This document shows positions 23,848 to 32,200 of a stretch of DNA of 42,783 bases, in pieces. This stretch comes from Deltaproteobacteria bacterium (GTDB lineage Bacteria; Myxococcota_A; Polyangia; Nannocystales; Nannocystaceae): NCBI GenBank assembly GCA_003696955.1, contig RFGU01000093.1, positions 1 through 42,783 of the forward strand, written 5' to 3'. The notes beneath the pieces are model-generated. The model saw nothing but the letters and a program-made list of their open reading frames with translations. It searched no databases and was not told where the DNA came from. Every line of letters starts with the position of its first letter. Within the stretch, counting starts at the first letter, position 1. The translations under genes were made by a program, and so were the position numbers.

Positions 23848-24633
23848 GTGGCCCGCCGGTGCCCGTTCGACGTCCTGATCGTGACGCCGCGGACTCGACC
23901 ATGCCCGTGGGACGAGCTCATCGAGATCCTCGAAAAACTCGACGAAGACCTGAAGATCGCAGCCCTTTTCAGGTCCCATAACCTTCTACCCGAACCTCCG
24001 CCGCACGACCTTCGGGCAGGTGCGCCTCGTCCGCCGCACGACCTTCGGGCAGGTGCGCCACCACGGGCAGGTGCGCCGCCGGTGGTCGACGGCACCGTCT
24101 CGGCCGAAGACCTTCGCGCCGCGGAGGCCCTTGCACGGCTCGGGGTGCGGTGTCTGCGCTCCATCTCGGCGGCCACCGCCGTCGCTGGGGGGATGGCCCT
24201 CCCCCCTCCCTTCGTCGGCGTTCAGATCCGCGGCGATCCCGAGGCGAGCGTGATTCGCGCCGCTCGCGAACGGCTCGGGTCCGAGGCCCTCGTCGGCGGC
24301 TCGTACCACCTGCCGGTGCGGCCGCTGCCCGTCGAGGCCGACTACGCGGTCGTCGCCCCCGTCTTCCCCCCGCGCAGCGTGCCCGAAAAACCCCCCTTCG
24401 GCCTGTCGGGGCTGCGTCGATTCGCGGCCGCGCGCACCGTCGGACGACCGCCCCTGGTGGCCCTCGGCGGCATCGGCCCCGGGCGCGCGACCGCGTGCCT
24501 CGCCGCCGGCGCCGATGCGGTCGCGGCGATCACCTGTTTCTTGGGGCCCGCGCGAACGGTACGCCATGATGCCCCCGCGGTGCTCGCCGAGGTGGCGCGA
24601 GCCCGCAGGTCCGAGCCCCGTGTTCCTCCGTGA
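23848..24633 (+). CDS. ThiE/TenI-like protein with tandem-repeat insertion
   Basis: 261 residues from GTG 23848, ten bases after thiG. The C-terminal two-thirds follow thiamine-phosphate synthase/TenI order: FVGVQIRGDPEAS (cf. HLGQxD), RERLGSEALVGGSYH (the IIGxSxH strand), ADYAVVAPVFPP (cf. GADYVGFGPVF) and PLVALGGIGP with AGADAVAAI. The first third departs from the family: the VQLRxK strand is not recognisable, His of HLGQxD is Gln, and residues about 51-75 are an 11-residue tandem repeat (PPHDLRAGAP). Position in a thi operon supports a role in joining pyrimidine and thiazole or in TenI-like handling, but full catalytic competence is doubtful. The stop lies inside the start of the next gene (14-base overlap). 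Confidence 0.7.
   Translation: MARRCPFDVLIVTPRTRPCPWDELIEILEKLDEDLKIAALFRSHNLLPEPPPHDLRAGAPRPPHDLRAGAPPRAGAPPVVDGTVSAEDLRAAEALARLGVRCLRSISAATAVAGGMALPPPFVGVQIRGDPEASVIRAARERLGSEALVGGSYHLPVRPLPVEADYAVVAPVFPPRSVPEKPPFGLSGLRRFAAARTVGRPPLVALGGIGPGRATACLAAGADAVAAITCFLGPARTVRHDAPAVLAEVARARRSEPRVPP
23998..24077 (+). repeat. 33-bp tandem repeat inside the thiE-like gene
   Basis: A 29-base unit at 23998-24026 recurs exactly at 24031-24059 (period 33 bases, 11 codons) with a partial third copy (the last 15 bases) at 24063-24077. The frame is preserved, encoding PPHDLRAGAP twice plus an Arg-Ala-Gly-Ala-Pro remnant. Confidence 0.85.
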
Positions 24634-25531
24634 TCCCGACGTCGAACGTCCCCTGCCCCGCGACCGGAGCTGGTCGTCGCGGATCGCCCGCGGCGTGCTG
24701 CTCGCGGGGCTCGCCCTCCTGGCCGTCCGGGCCACGGCCGCAACCGTGGTCACGGTCCGCGGCAACGGCATGGCCCCCACCATCGTCGATGGCGAGCCGA
24801 TCCTGGTCCTCCGGGGCGCCACCGGCGTTCGTCCGGGCGACGTCGTCCTCTACGAACCGCCCCCGCTGCAGGTTCCCCTCACCCCGCCGCCGGACGGCGA
24901 GGACGAGGGGCATACCGGGCCGCGAGGCGGCGGCGCCCCGGACGTACATCGATCCATGCGCAATACGGCGGTGGTCGATCGCGAGGACCTCGAGGGCAAC
25001 TGGTCGAAGGTGCGGAAACGAAGCGGTGGGATCGTGGCGACGGTCCGGCGCAAGGCCCTGCGGGTCGGCCGCGTCGTCGCGGTGCCCGGCCAGACCGTGA
25101 CCTTCAACGTGCCGGACGTTCCCCTCGGCCTTCTCGTCGACGGTGCGCCCATCGTCCGCAAGCCCGCCGCCCCCCTCGCCCTCGCTCTGCCGGCCGGCCC
25201 CGACACGGCCGTGACCTCGCCCGAACCCGTCCCCACCGCGTACGAGACCGTCGGCGACCGGCGCTTTCGGGTCGTCCTCGAGCGCGGCCACGAGATCGGC
25301 TTCAGCGGCCTCGGCCTCCCGCCGCCCGAAGACGGTCCGGTGGAGATCCCCCTCGACGGCTACCTCGTCCTGGCCGACAACCGGGAAGAGGGCGCGTGCT
25401 GCGACTCGAGGGCCCTCGGCGTGATCGCGTCCGAGGCCATCGAAGGTCGCGTGCTCGCCCGCCTCCTCGCCCGCCGCGGCGCAACGCCCGGCCTCGACCC
25501 GAACGCCCGGGGCTTTGCGTGGATGCCCTAG
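24620..25531 (+). CDS. Signal peptidase I-like protein lacking the catalytic dyad
   Basis: 303 residues from GTG 24620, overlapping the thiE-like gene by 14 bases. One N-terminal transmembrane helix (about 22-45) precedes box B, which reads RGNGMAPTIVDGEP: the motif matches Gly-x-Ser-Met-x-Pro-Thr except that the nucleophilic Ser is Gly50. A 70-residue insertion (about 85-145) leads to box D, LRVGRVVAVPGQTV, matching Lys-Arg-Val-Val-x-x-Pro-Gly-Asp except that the general-base Lys is Gly150. Box E survives as LADNREEGACCDSRALG. Fold and motif frame are clear; both catalytic residues are directly seen to be glycine. It is therefore probably not a peptidase, perhaps a binding or regulatory paralogue. 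A true lepB must exist elsewhere. It is last in the thi operon, 72 bases from tRNA-Thr. Confidence 0.75.
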   Translation: MFLRDPDVERPLPRDRSWSSRIARGVLLAGLALLAVRATAATVVTVRGNGMAPTIVDGEPILVLRGATGVRPGDVVLYEPPPLQVPLTPPPDGEDEGHTGPRGGGAPDVHRSMRNTAVVDREDLEGNWSKVRKRSGGIVATVRRKALRVGRVVAVPGQTVTFNVPDVPLGLLVDGAPIVRKPAAPLALALPAGPDTAVTSPEPVPTAYETVGDRRFRVVLERGHEIGFSGLGLPPPEDGPVEIPLDGYLVLADNREEGACCDSRALGVIASEAIEGRVLARLLARRGATPGLDPNARGFAWMP

Positions 25532-25560
25532 CCCCGCCCGGCGAGACGTACCGCGGCACC

Positions 25561-25589
25561 TTGACGGACGCCCACGCTCGCCCTAAAAA
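25561..25589 (+). promoter_or_regulatory. Sigma-70-type promoter of tRNA-Thr
   Basis: TTGACG (25561-25566) and TAAAAA (25584-25589) are separated by 17 bases; the -10 ends 14 bases before the mature tRNA, giving a transcription start near 25596. This is the best housekeeping promoter in the window. Confidence 0.7.
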
Positions 25590-25603
25590 CCGTCCCCCAC
25601 GAC

Positions 25604-25679
25604 GCCGCTTTAGCTCAGTTGGTAGAGCAGCTGATTCGTAATCAGCAGGTCCGCGGTTCGAGTCCGCGAAGCGGCTCCA
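25604..25679 (+). tRNA. tRNA-Thr (anticodon CGT)
   Basis: A 76-base cloverleaf. The acceptor 7-bp stem GCCGCTT/AAGCGGC, D-arm GCTC...GAGC with GTTGG-type loop, anticodon stem GCTGA/TCAGC around loop TTCGTAA (anticodon CGT, reading ACG), T-arm CGCGG TTCGAGT CCGCG, discriminator T and an encoded CCA end are all present. It has its own promoter. Confidence 0.97.
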
Positions 25680-25705
25680 CGCCATCTCCCGCCGCCGGTG
25701 GCGCC

Positions 25706-25780
25706 TCACACGATGAGGACGCGGCCGATGGCGACGAGCATCGAACCGACGAAGATGGCCAAAAGGATACCTGGAATCAT
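25706..25780 (-). CDS. 24-residue single-helix membrane peptide
   Basis: The peptide MIPGILLAIFVGSMLVAIGR plus LIV-type ending is one transmembrane helix with a single Arg near the C-terminus. A full Shine-Dalgarno AAAGGAGG (minus strand, 25786-25793) is placed five bases before the ATG, the best in the whole window. It lies 80 bases downstream of the response-regulator gene on the same strand. No named family is recognised; size and topology recall small regulatory or accessory membrane peptides (KdpF- or CydX-like in form only, no sequence match). The strong ribosome binding site is the main evidence that it is translated. Confidence 0.6.
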   Translation of the reverse strand: MIPGILLAIFVGSMLVAIGRVLIV

Positions 25781-25860
25781 CGTTGCCTCCTTTCCAAGAG
25801 GGACAACGCCGGAGGCCATGCCGTCGTTTCCGACGCAGCGGCGCCGAAGGGCCGAAAGCA

Positions 25861-26580
25861 TCACGAGGTGGGGTTCGCGTGCTCGGGTGCGTCGGGCACG
25901 ACGAAACGATACCCGACGCCGCGCACGGTCTGGATCGACGCAGCAGCGACTCCGAGCTTCGCCCGCAGTCGATGCACATGGGTGTCCACGGTGCGGGTCG
26001 CCAGATCGGACGCAAGCCCCCACACGTCCCGCAAGAGCACTTCCCGCGGCTGCACACGACCACGGCGCTCCATGAGCGTCGTCAACAGACGAAACTCGAG
26101 GGCGGTCAGCTCCACCTCCCGTCCGCCCACGTAGGTACGATGAGCGTCGAGGTCCACCTCGAGGGCACCGACTCGTATCACCTTGGACGGTGCCACGGCG
26201 CCGCCGGTGCCGGCGCGTCGCAACAGGGCTTCGGCGCGCAGTAGAACCTCACGAGCACTGAAGGGCTTGGTCACGTAGTCGTCCGCCCCCACCTCGAACC
26301 CGAGGACCCGGTCCATCTCGTCGCTGCGGGCGGAGAGCACGAGAATCGGCAGGTCCCGAGTGCGTTCGTCGGCTCGCAGCCGAAGGCACACTTGCGTGCC
26401 CGTCACGTCGGGAAGCATCAGGTCGACGATGACGAGATCGATGCCGCCGCGCTCGAGCCGCTCGAGGGCGGCGCGTCCCGTCGTGACCGTCTCCACCTCG
26501 TAGCCGGCCTGACGAAACACGTAGAGGAGAGCCTCGAGGAGGTCCACTTCGTCGTCGACGAGCAGGATCCGTCGCTTCAT
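25861..26580 (-). CDS. OmpR/PhoB-type response regulator
   Basis: 239 residues. Receiver domain 1-120: Asp9-Asp10 metal pair, phospho-acceptor Asp53 (IVDLMLPD), Ser83 and Lys105 (VTKPFS). A short linker leads to a winged-helix effector domain of the PhoB/OmpR class (about 140-230: VELTALEFRLLTTLMERRG, VDTHVHRLRAKLG, IQTVRGVGYRF). No histidine kinase gene is adjacent, so it is an orphan here. Its start faces the tonB operon across a 235-base intergenic region, so it is a natural candidate regulator of that uptake locus. The 24-residue membrane peptide follows it. Confidence 0.93.
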   Translation of the reverse strand: MKRRILLVDDEVDLLEALLYVFRQAGYEVETVTTGRAALERLERGGIDLVIVDLMLPDVTGTQVCLRLRADERTRDLPILVLSARSDEMDRVLGFEVGADDYVTKPFSAREVLLRAEALLRRAGTGGAVAPSKVIRVGALEVDLDAHRTYVGGREVELTALEFRLLTTLMERRGRVQPREVLLRDVWGLASDLATRTVDTHVHRLRAKLGVAAASIQTVRGVGYRFVVPDAPEHANPTS

Positions 26581-26815
26581 GCCGCCCCGTGGCTACTCGC
26601 CGTGTGCAACGAGCCCGTGACGACGCGGAAAACCTCCCGTGAAACCGCCGGACGGTGCACGCGACGCGCGCCCCGCTCGCCGCATCCGCGGTGCGCCGCA
26701 GCCGCTCGCGCGATCTCCCCGGTCATCCCGAGTCCGCCCGACCGCGAGGATGTCACACACCCGAAACATCCGAGCCATCCGTTCGAGACGCACCCCGGCC
26801 ACCTTCTCGGCGGCC

Positions 26816-27625
26816 ATGTACGAGGCCTTCGATCATCCCAGGCGTCAAGGCTCCTACTTCGAGCGACGACCCGTCCTCGGGTACGGCGTCGCCATCGTGC
26901 TCTACGGCCTCGCCATCGCGTGGGGCCTTTCCCGAAAACCGCACGAGCCGGTCGTCGAGGTGGAACTCGAGCCCGAAATCAAGGATCTGTCCCCCGCCTC
27001 AGAGCCTCCGCCCGACGACGCCTTCGAAGCCCCCCCCATGCCCAAGAACGTCCCGGTCGAGCGTGTCGAGACGCCTCGCCGACGACCTCGCCCGAAGCCT
27101 CCCACCGAGCGGCCGACACAGGCGCCGGACACCTCCGACACACAGAAGACGGTCGAGGTTTCCGCAGGTGCCCGGACGGGCGATGGGGCGCGCGGCACCC
27201 GAAGGCCCCGATCGCCCAGCAAAACGAGGCAGACAGCGGCCGAGTCCCGCCCAAAGTCCAAGGAGCGCCCCAAGAAGAAGCGAAAGGTCCGCCGCATCGC
27301 GGATCGCCCCGCCGAAGCGTCGCCCCCCAAGCCGAACCCCGGAAACCCCGTCCCCGTCTACCCGGCGGCGATGCGGGAACGGGGCGTCACCGGACTCGTG
27401 GTGCTCAAGCTCAAGATCGACGCGACCGGCAAGGTGCGCGGCGCCCAGATCCTACGGGTCGAAAACGACGCCAGCGACGAAGAAGAGAAGAAGCGCTTCG
27501 ACGCCCTGATGAAAAAGGCCGTCATCCGCGCCGTCCGTCATTGGACGTATACCCCCGCGATGCTCGACGGCAAGCCCATCGAAACCGGTCACATGGTGAC
27601 CATTCCGTTTCGCCTCACGACGTGA
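26816..27625 (+). CDS. TonB-like energy transducer
   Basis: 269 residues from ATG 26816 (in-frame ATG at 26750 is an alternative but adds an Arg-rich leader). One N-terminal transmembrane helix (VLGYGVAIVLYGLAIAWGL, about 19-37), a periplasm-spanning Pro/Lys/Arg-rich region (about 60-175, with runs of Pro-Arg-Pro-Lys) and a C-terminal TonB domain: YPAAMRERGVTGLVVLKLKI, then AVRHWTYTPAMLDGKPI and VTIPFRL. It links the ExbB/ExbD motor to outer-membrane receptors. It is the first gene of the plus-strand operon, divergent from the response regulator. The long basic linker is marked even for TonB proteins. Confidence 0.9.
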   Translation: MYEAFDHPRRQGSYFERRPVLGYGVAIVLYGLAIAWGLSRKPHEPVVEVELEPEIKDLSPASEPPPDDAFEAPPMPKNVPVERVETPRRRPRPKPPTERPTQAPDTSDTQKTVEVSAGARTGDGARGTRRPRSPSKTRQTAAESRPKSKERPKKKRKVRRIADRPAEASPPKPNPGNPVPVYPAAMRERGVTGLVVLKLKIDATGKVRGAQILRVENDASDEEEKKRFDALMKKAVIRAVRHWTYTPAMLDGKPIETGHMVTIPFRLTT

Positions 27626-27676
27626 GCCGAGACCGTCGATTATCCGCACCGAAGAAGAACGAAGGACACGAAGACC

Positions 27677-28363
27677 ATGGAACTGTCTCTCATCGAAATC
27701 TGGAACAGCATGGGGCTCTTGGCCCGGGCGGTGGCCATCATGCTCGTCGGGATGGGCCTTGCCTCCCTCGGCATCGCGATCGAGCGCATGCTCGTGCTCC
27801 GTCGCGCCCTGGCGGATTCGGCGAGGTTCGCGAAGTCGGCCCGCCCCCTCCTCGAGGCCGGCGACTACGACACCCTGCTCGACCTCGCATCCGGCAAGGA
27901 GTTTCGCCGCACTCCCCTGGCCCGGCTCACCCGCCATGCCGTGGAGACCTATCTTGCCGCCCGCCGATCCCGACACGGCCTGCCCCCGGCCGAACGCGTC
28001 AAGCGGGAGCTTGCCCGCCAACTCGAGATGCTCTCCTCCGATGCCCGCAGCGGGATGGGGTTCTTGGCGTCGACGGGCTCCACGGCGCCCTTCATCGGTC
28101 TCTTCGGGACCGTGATCGGGATCATCACGGCGTTCCAGGGGATCGCCGCGGCGGGCGGCGGTGGGATCGCGGCCGTGTCGGCGGGTATCGCCGAGGCGCT
28201 CATCGTCACCGCCGTCGGTCTCTTCGTCGCCATCTCGTCCGTGCTGCTCTTCAACTACCTCACGGCTTCCTTCAACCGACTCGATCAACTCCTGCAACAC
28301 GCCGCCGGAGAGTTGCTCGACACCCTGGAAGGGGAACATGAAGACACCGTTCGCCAAGGATGA
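27677..28363 (+). CDS. exbB: ExbB/TolQ/MotA-family proton channel protein
   Basis: 228 residues. The N-terminal helix (about 15-38) is followed by a cytoplasmic domain and then two helices. The first starts at GFLASTGSTAPFIGLFGTVIGIITAFQG, the hallmark ExbB/TolQ segment, and the second at AGIAEALIVTAVGLFVAISSVLLFNY. Forms the pentameric inner-membrane channel that uses proton flow to energise TonB. Directly downstream of tonB (51 bases) and overlapping the first exbD by 26 bases. Confidence 0.93.
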   Translation: MELSLIEIWNSMGLLARAVAIMLVGMGLASLGIAIERMLVLRRALADSARFAKSARPLLEAGDYDTLLDLASGKEFRRTPLARLTRHAVETYLAARRSRHGLPPAERVKRELARQLEMLSSDARSGMGFLASTGSTAPFIGLFGTVIGIITAFQGIAAAGGGGIAAVSAGIAEALIVTAVGLFVAISSVLLFNYLTASFNRLDQLLQHAAGELLDTLEGEHEDTVRQG

Positions 28364-28790
28364 TGCGGGCGACATCGTTCCCGTCATCAACGTCACCCCG
28401 CTCGTCGACATCGTCCTGGTCCTCCTGATCATCTTCATGGTGGTCCTCCCCTCCATGCAGGACGAAGGCCTTCCCATCGAGATGTTCAAGGTCGAGGACG
28501 CCGACGAATTCTCCTCCGACGGCCCGGAGCCCATCGTGATCACGATGACGGAGGACGCTCGCATCCTCGTGGGAGACACCGACGTCCAACCCGATCGCCT
28601 CCCCGCCGCCCTGACCCGAGCCGTCGATCGCGCCCCGGGCGCCCGCATCCTGCTGCGCGCGGATGCCCGCCTTCCCTACCGCACCGTCCGAGAGACGTTC
28701 CGCATCGTCCAAGACGCCGGATTTCGCGGCGTTCACCTTGCCGTTGGCGTCGCCCGCAAATGGTCGGAGACACCGAAGGAGGGAACGTAG
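28338..28790 (+). CDS. exbD: ExbD/TolR-family protein (first copy)
   Basis: 150 residues. Short cytoplasmic N-terminus, the single helix NVTPLVDIVLVLLIIFMVV containing the essential membrane aspartate, and a periplasmic ExbD domain (about 60-145: ARILLRADARLPYRTVRETF). The ATG at 28338 has GGAAGGGG just before it. Overlaps exbB. The periplasmic part is rather acidic near residues 45-65. Confidence 0.92.
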   Translation: MKTPFAKDDAGDIVPVINVTPLVDIVLVLLIIFMVVLPSMQDEGLPIEMFKVEDADEFSSDGPEPIVITMTEDARILVGDTDVQPDRLPAALTRAVDRAPGARILLRADARLPYRTVRETFRIVQDAGFRGVHLAVGVARKWSETPKEGT

Positions 28791-28793
28791 ACC

Positions 28794-29222
28794 ATGGCCA
28801 TGGATCTCGGCGGCGCCGAAGGAAAGCACACTCGGCCGGAGATGAACGTCACACCGCTGGTGGACGTCGTCCTCGTGCTTCTCATCATCTTCATGGTCCT
28901 GGCCCCGGTGCTCACCCGCAGCTTCTTCGTGCGAGTCCCCCCCAAGGAGGAGGATCCGCAGGAGGAGACGGCGGCCGTCGATCCGAACGTACCGGTGGTC
29001 CTCGGCGTTCACGACGACGGCTCCTTCGACGTCAACGGCCGCACGGTCGACGAGCGTGAGCTTTCCGGCTACCTCCGACGCGTCTTCAACGCACGGCCGG
29101 ACAACGTCCTCTACCTCGACGGCGCCGACGACGTGGCCTTCGCCAAGGTGATCGAAGCCATCGATCTCGCGCGTCGGGGCGGGGCGGCCCCCATCGTCCT
29201 ACTGACGAAGAAGCTGCGCTGA
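28794..29222 (+). CDS. exbD: ExbD/TolR-family protein (second copy)
   Basis: 142 residues with the same layout as the preceding gene: NVTPLVDVVLVLLIIFMVLAP around the membrane aspartate, then a divergent periplasmic domain (PNVPVVLGVHDDGSFDVNG, DNVLYLDGADDVAFAKVIEAID). The two copies share the membrane helix but little of the periplasmic sequence, so they probably form mixed dimers with distinct contacts. Three bases separate the genes. Tandem, dissimilar exbD genes are common in myxobacterial Ton systems. Confidence 0.92.
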   Translation: MAMDLGGAEGKHTRPEMNVTPLVDVVLVLLIIFMVLAPVLTRSFFVRVPPKEEDPQEETAAVDPNVPVVLGVHDDGSFDVNGRTVDERELSGYLRRVFNARPDNVLYLDGADDVAFAKVIEAIDLARRGGAAPIVLLTKKLR

Positions 29223-29289
29223 ACCTGCACGCTGTCCCCCTCCAGACGCGGTCGGTCGATCCACCGAATACCGCGCACAGGAGCCGTAC

Positions 29290-32200
29290 ATGTACACGAC
29301 GATTGCTCTCTTGTCGCTCGCGGGCACGACCATAGCGCCGGCCCAGCCGACCCCCGGCGACGATCCCTCCGGGACGCGGACCTACCACGGCCCAGCGAGC
29401 CCGACGGACACGGTGACGCCGAACAGCGGCGCGGCCGAAGACCGTCCCACGGAGCCTCCCGATGCATCGGAGGCCACCCCGCCCCCCGCGGACGAGATCG
29501 AAGCACCGGCCCCCTCCGCTCCGGCGCAGGATGCCGCTCCCGACGAGCCGGAGGACGACGGCTTCTTCGTAGAGGACCTCACGGGGGACGAGGAGGCCGC
29601 GGCGGAAGCCCTCGGTGTCGAGACGCAGAAGGTCGCCGGTCCGAAGGGGGTGATCACGGGCGTGGTCCGCAGCGCCACGGACGGACGCCCGCTCATCGGC
29701 GCCACGGTGGAGGTGCCCGATACGAAGTTCTCGGCGAAGACCGGGGTGGATGGTTCGTTTCGCCTCGAGCTCCCCCCCGGCACGTACGTCGTGCGCATCC
29801 GCGAGGACACCCATGTGCCGCGCGTCTTCGAGGGCGTGGAAATCGAGGCCGATGCATCCGAGCAGCTTCGGGTCGAGCTCGTACCGATGAAAGGGGTGGG
29901 CGAGACCGTCGTGGTCGAGGCGGAGGTCGCCAAGGAGAGCGAAGGGGCTCGGCTCGCCCAACGGCGCGAGGCGGTGGAGACCCGCGACATCATGAGCCGC
30001 GAGGAGATCGAGAAGTCCGGCGGCGGCTCGACGAGTACGGTTGCCCGACGGATCGTCGGCGCCACGGTCATCGACGGCAAGTACCTCTTCGTGCGCGGCC
30101 TCGGCCACCGCTACGGCAACACCCTCCTCGACCGCGCCCGGGTGCCGAGCCCCGAACCCGATCTGCGCACGATCCCCCTCGACGTGTTCCCCTCGGCCGC
30201 GCTTTCGGCCATCAACATCCAAAAGACCTTCACGCCGGACGTTCCGGCCGACTTCACGGGTGCCTCGACGCAGCTCGAGACCCGCGACGTCCCCGATGGC
30301 TGGAGCTTCGGCGTATCGGCTTCCATCGGCGCCAACACGGCGACGACGGGGCGCGAGTCCGTTGCGAGCGTCGGGTTCCCGGAGGACGCCCTCGCCTTCG
30401 GCAATGTTCCACGGCGCCTGCCCGACGTGATCCCCGACGACACGCGGGTGAACCGCAACGAAGTCGACGAGAACTACCGGCCCATCTTCTCGCCCGAACA
30501 AATCGAGCGTTTCGGCGAGTCCTTCTTCACCGTGACGAAGGTGGACCGCAAGAAGGGCCTGCCCAACTTCGGTGCAAAGCTCAACTTCGGCTACGGCGGC
30601 GACGTCGGCAAGGCTGGAAAACTCGGGTTCCTGCTGGCCGCGACGTACGGCTACCAGACCCAGACCTTGCGCGGCAGGCTTCGACAATTCGGTCTGGGCG
30701 CCGACGAGGCCCTCGTCACCCAGGTCGACTACGATACGCTCCAGACGACCCGCACGGCCGAATGGTCGACCCTCGGCATCGTCAAGTGGGACGTAAGCGA
30801 CGATCACCGCGTGGCACTCGACGCCCTCTACACGCGCAGCGGGGAGGACGAGACACGCTACTTCTCGGGAAAGGCAATCACCGTCAGCGGCGCGGACCCG
30901 GTGATCACGACCCGCCAGCGTTACATCATGCGTTCGATCCTGCTGACGCGCTTGGGCGGCCGCCACACGTTCCCCAAGGCCAAGGACTTCACCCTAGGGT
31001 GGTTCGGATCGTACGCCCAGGCCCGCCGGGACGACCCGCACATGCGGGAGATGCTGTTCACCCAGGCGAATCCCGATGCCCCCTACCGCTACGATGCCGG
31101 CAACGACGCCGGGAAGATCACCTTCCTGGACCTGGTGGACCACACCGAATCCGGTGCCCTGGATCTCTCCCTGCCGTTTCGCCAGTGGTCGGGGATCGAG
31201 GGCAAGGTCCAGGTTGGCGCCCGGGTGGAGGGCAAGCAACGCACCTTCGGCGTGCGGCGCTTCACGTACCAGGTGGTCGGCACGCTCGTCGACCGGATCC
31301 CCGATGGCACGGGCAACGTGATCAACGACGCCACCATCGGTGGAGGCCCCGGCCCCGGCGAGACTCAACCCTTCTTCATCCAGGAGACGACCCGCCCCAA
31401 CGACAACTACCGGGCGTCGAACGAGATCTACGCTGGCTATGCGTCGCTCGAACTTCCTCTCGTCCGGTGGTTCAAGGTTGCGGGCGGCGTCCGCTTCGAG
31501 GCCAGCGACATCGATCTCTCGACCTTCGACCCATTCGACCCCGATGCCGACGAGGACTCCGCCCGCCTGCGGGATCGGGACTTCTTCCCGTCCGTGTCGC
31601 TCATCTTCTCGCCGACCAAGCGGCAAAACGTGCGGTTGACCTGGACGCGCACCATCGCCCGGCCGGAGTTTCGCGAGCTCGCCCCCTTCACCTTCACCGA
31701 CTTCGTCGGCGGATTCGATGTGCAGGGCAACAAGTTCCTGCGCAGCACGCGGGTGTGGAACGCGGACCTGCGTTGGGAACTCTTTCCTTCGGCGGCCGAG
31801 GTCGTGGCGATCTCGGCGTTCTACAAGTACTTCGACGCCCCCATCGAACGCGTCGCCGCTCCGCGCATTCCGCCGCTCGCATCCTTCCTGAACGCCGACT
31901 TCGCCCAAGCCGCCGGTGGCGAACTCGAAGTGCGCAAGCACCTCGGATTCTTCGCCCCCCGCTCCAAGGACGACGAGGCCGAGGCGCGCAGGGCACGGGT
32001 ACGTCGGGTCCTGTCGGACTTCTCGATCGGGGCCAACTTCGCCTACGTGTGGTCGCAGGTCCGCTTGCCGGAGGAGCGCACCTGCGAGGACGCCGACGAA
32101 GCCTGCAACTTCGAGCAGCTCTTCGACGTCTCCACGTCGCGAAGGCGCCCCCTCCAAGGGCAGAGCCCCTTCGTCCTCAACGTCTACCTGGCCTACGACC

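Noticed and set aside
29086..30966. 626-codon minus-strand open frame
   Set aside because: Antisense to exbD and the TonB-dependent receptor; composition typical of high-GC shadow frames and no recognisable motif. The same applies to 30994-32307.
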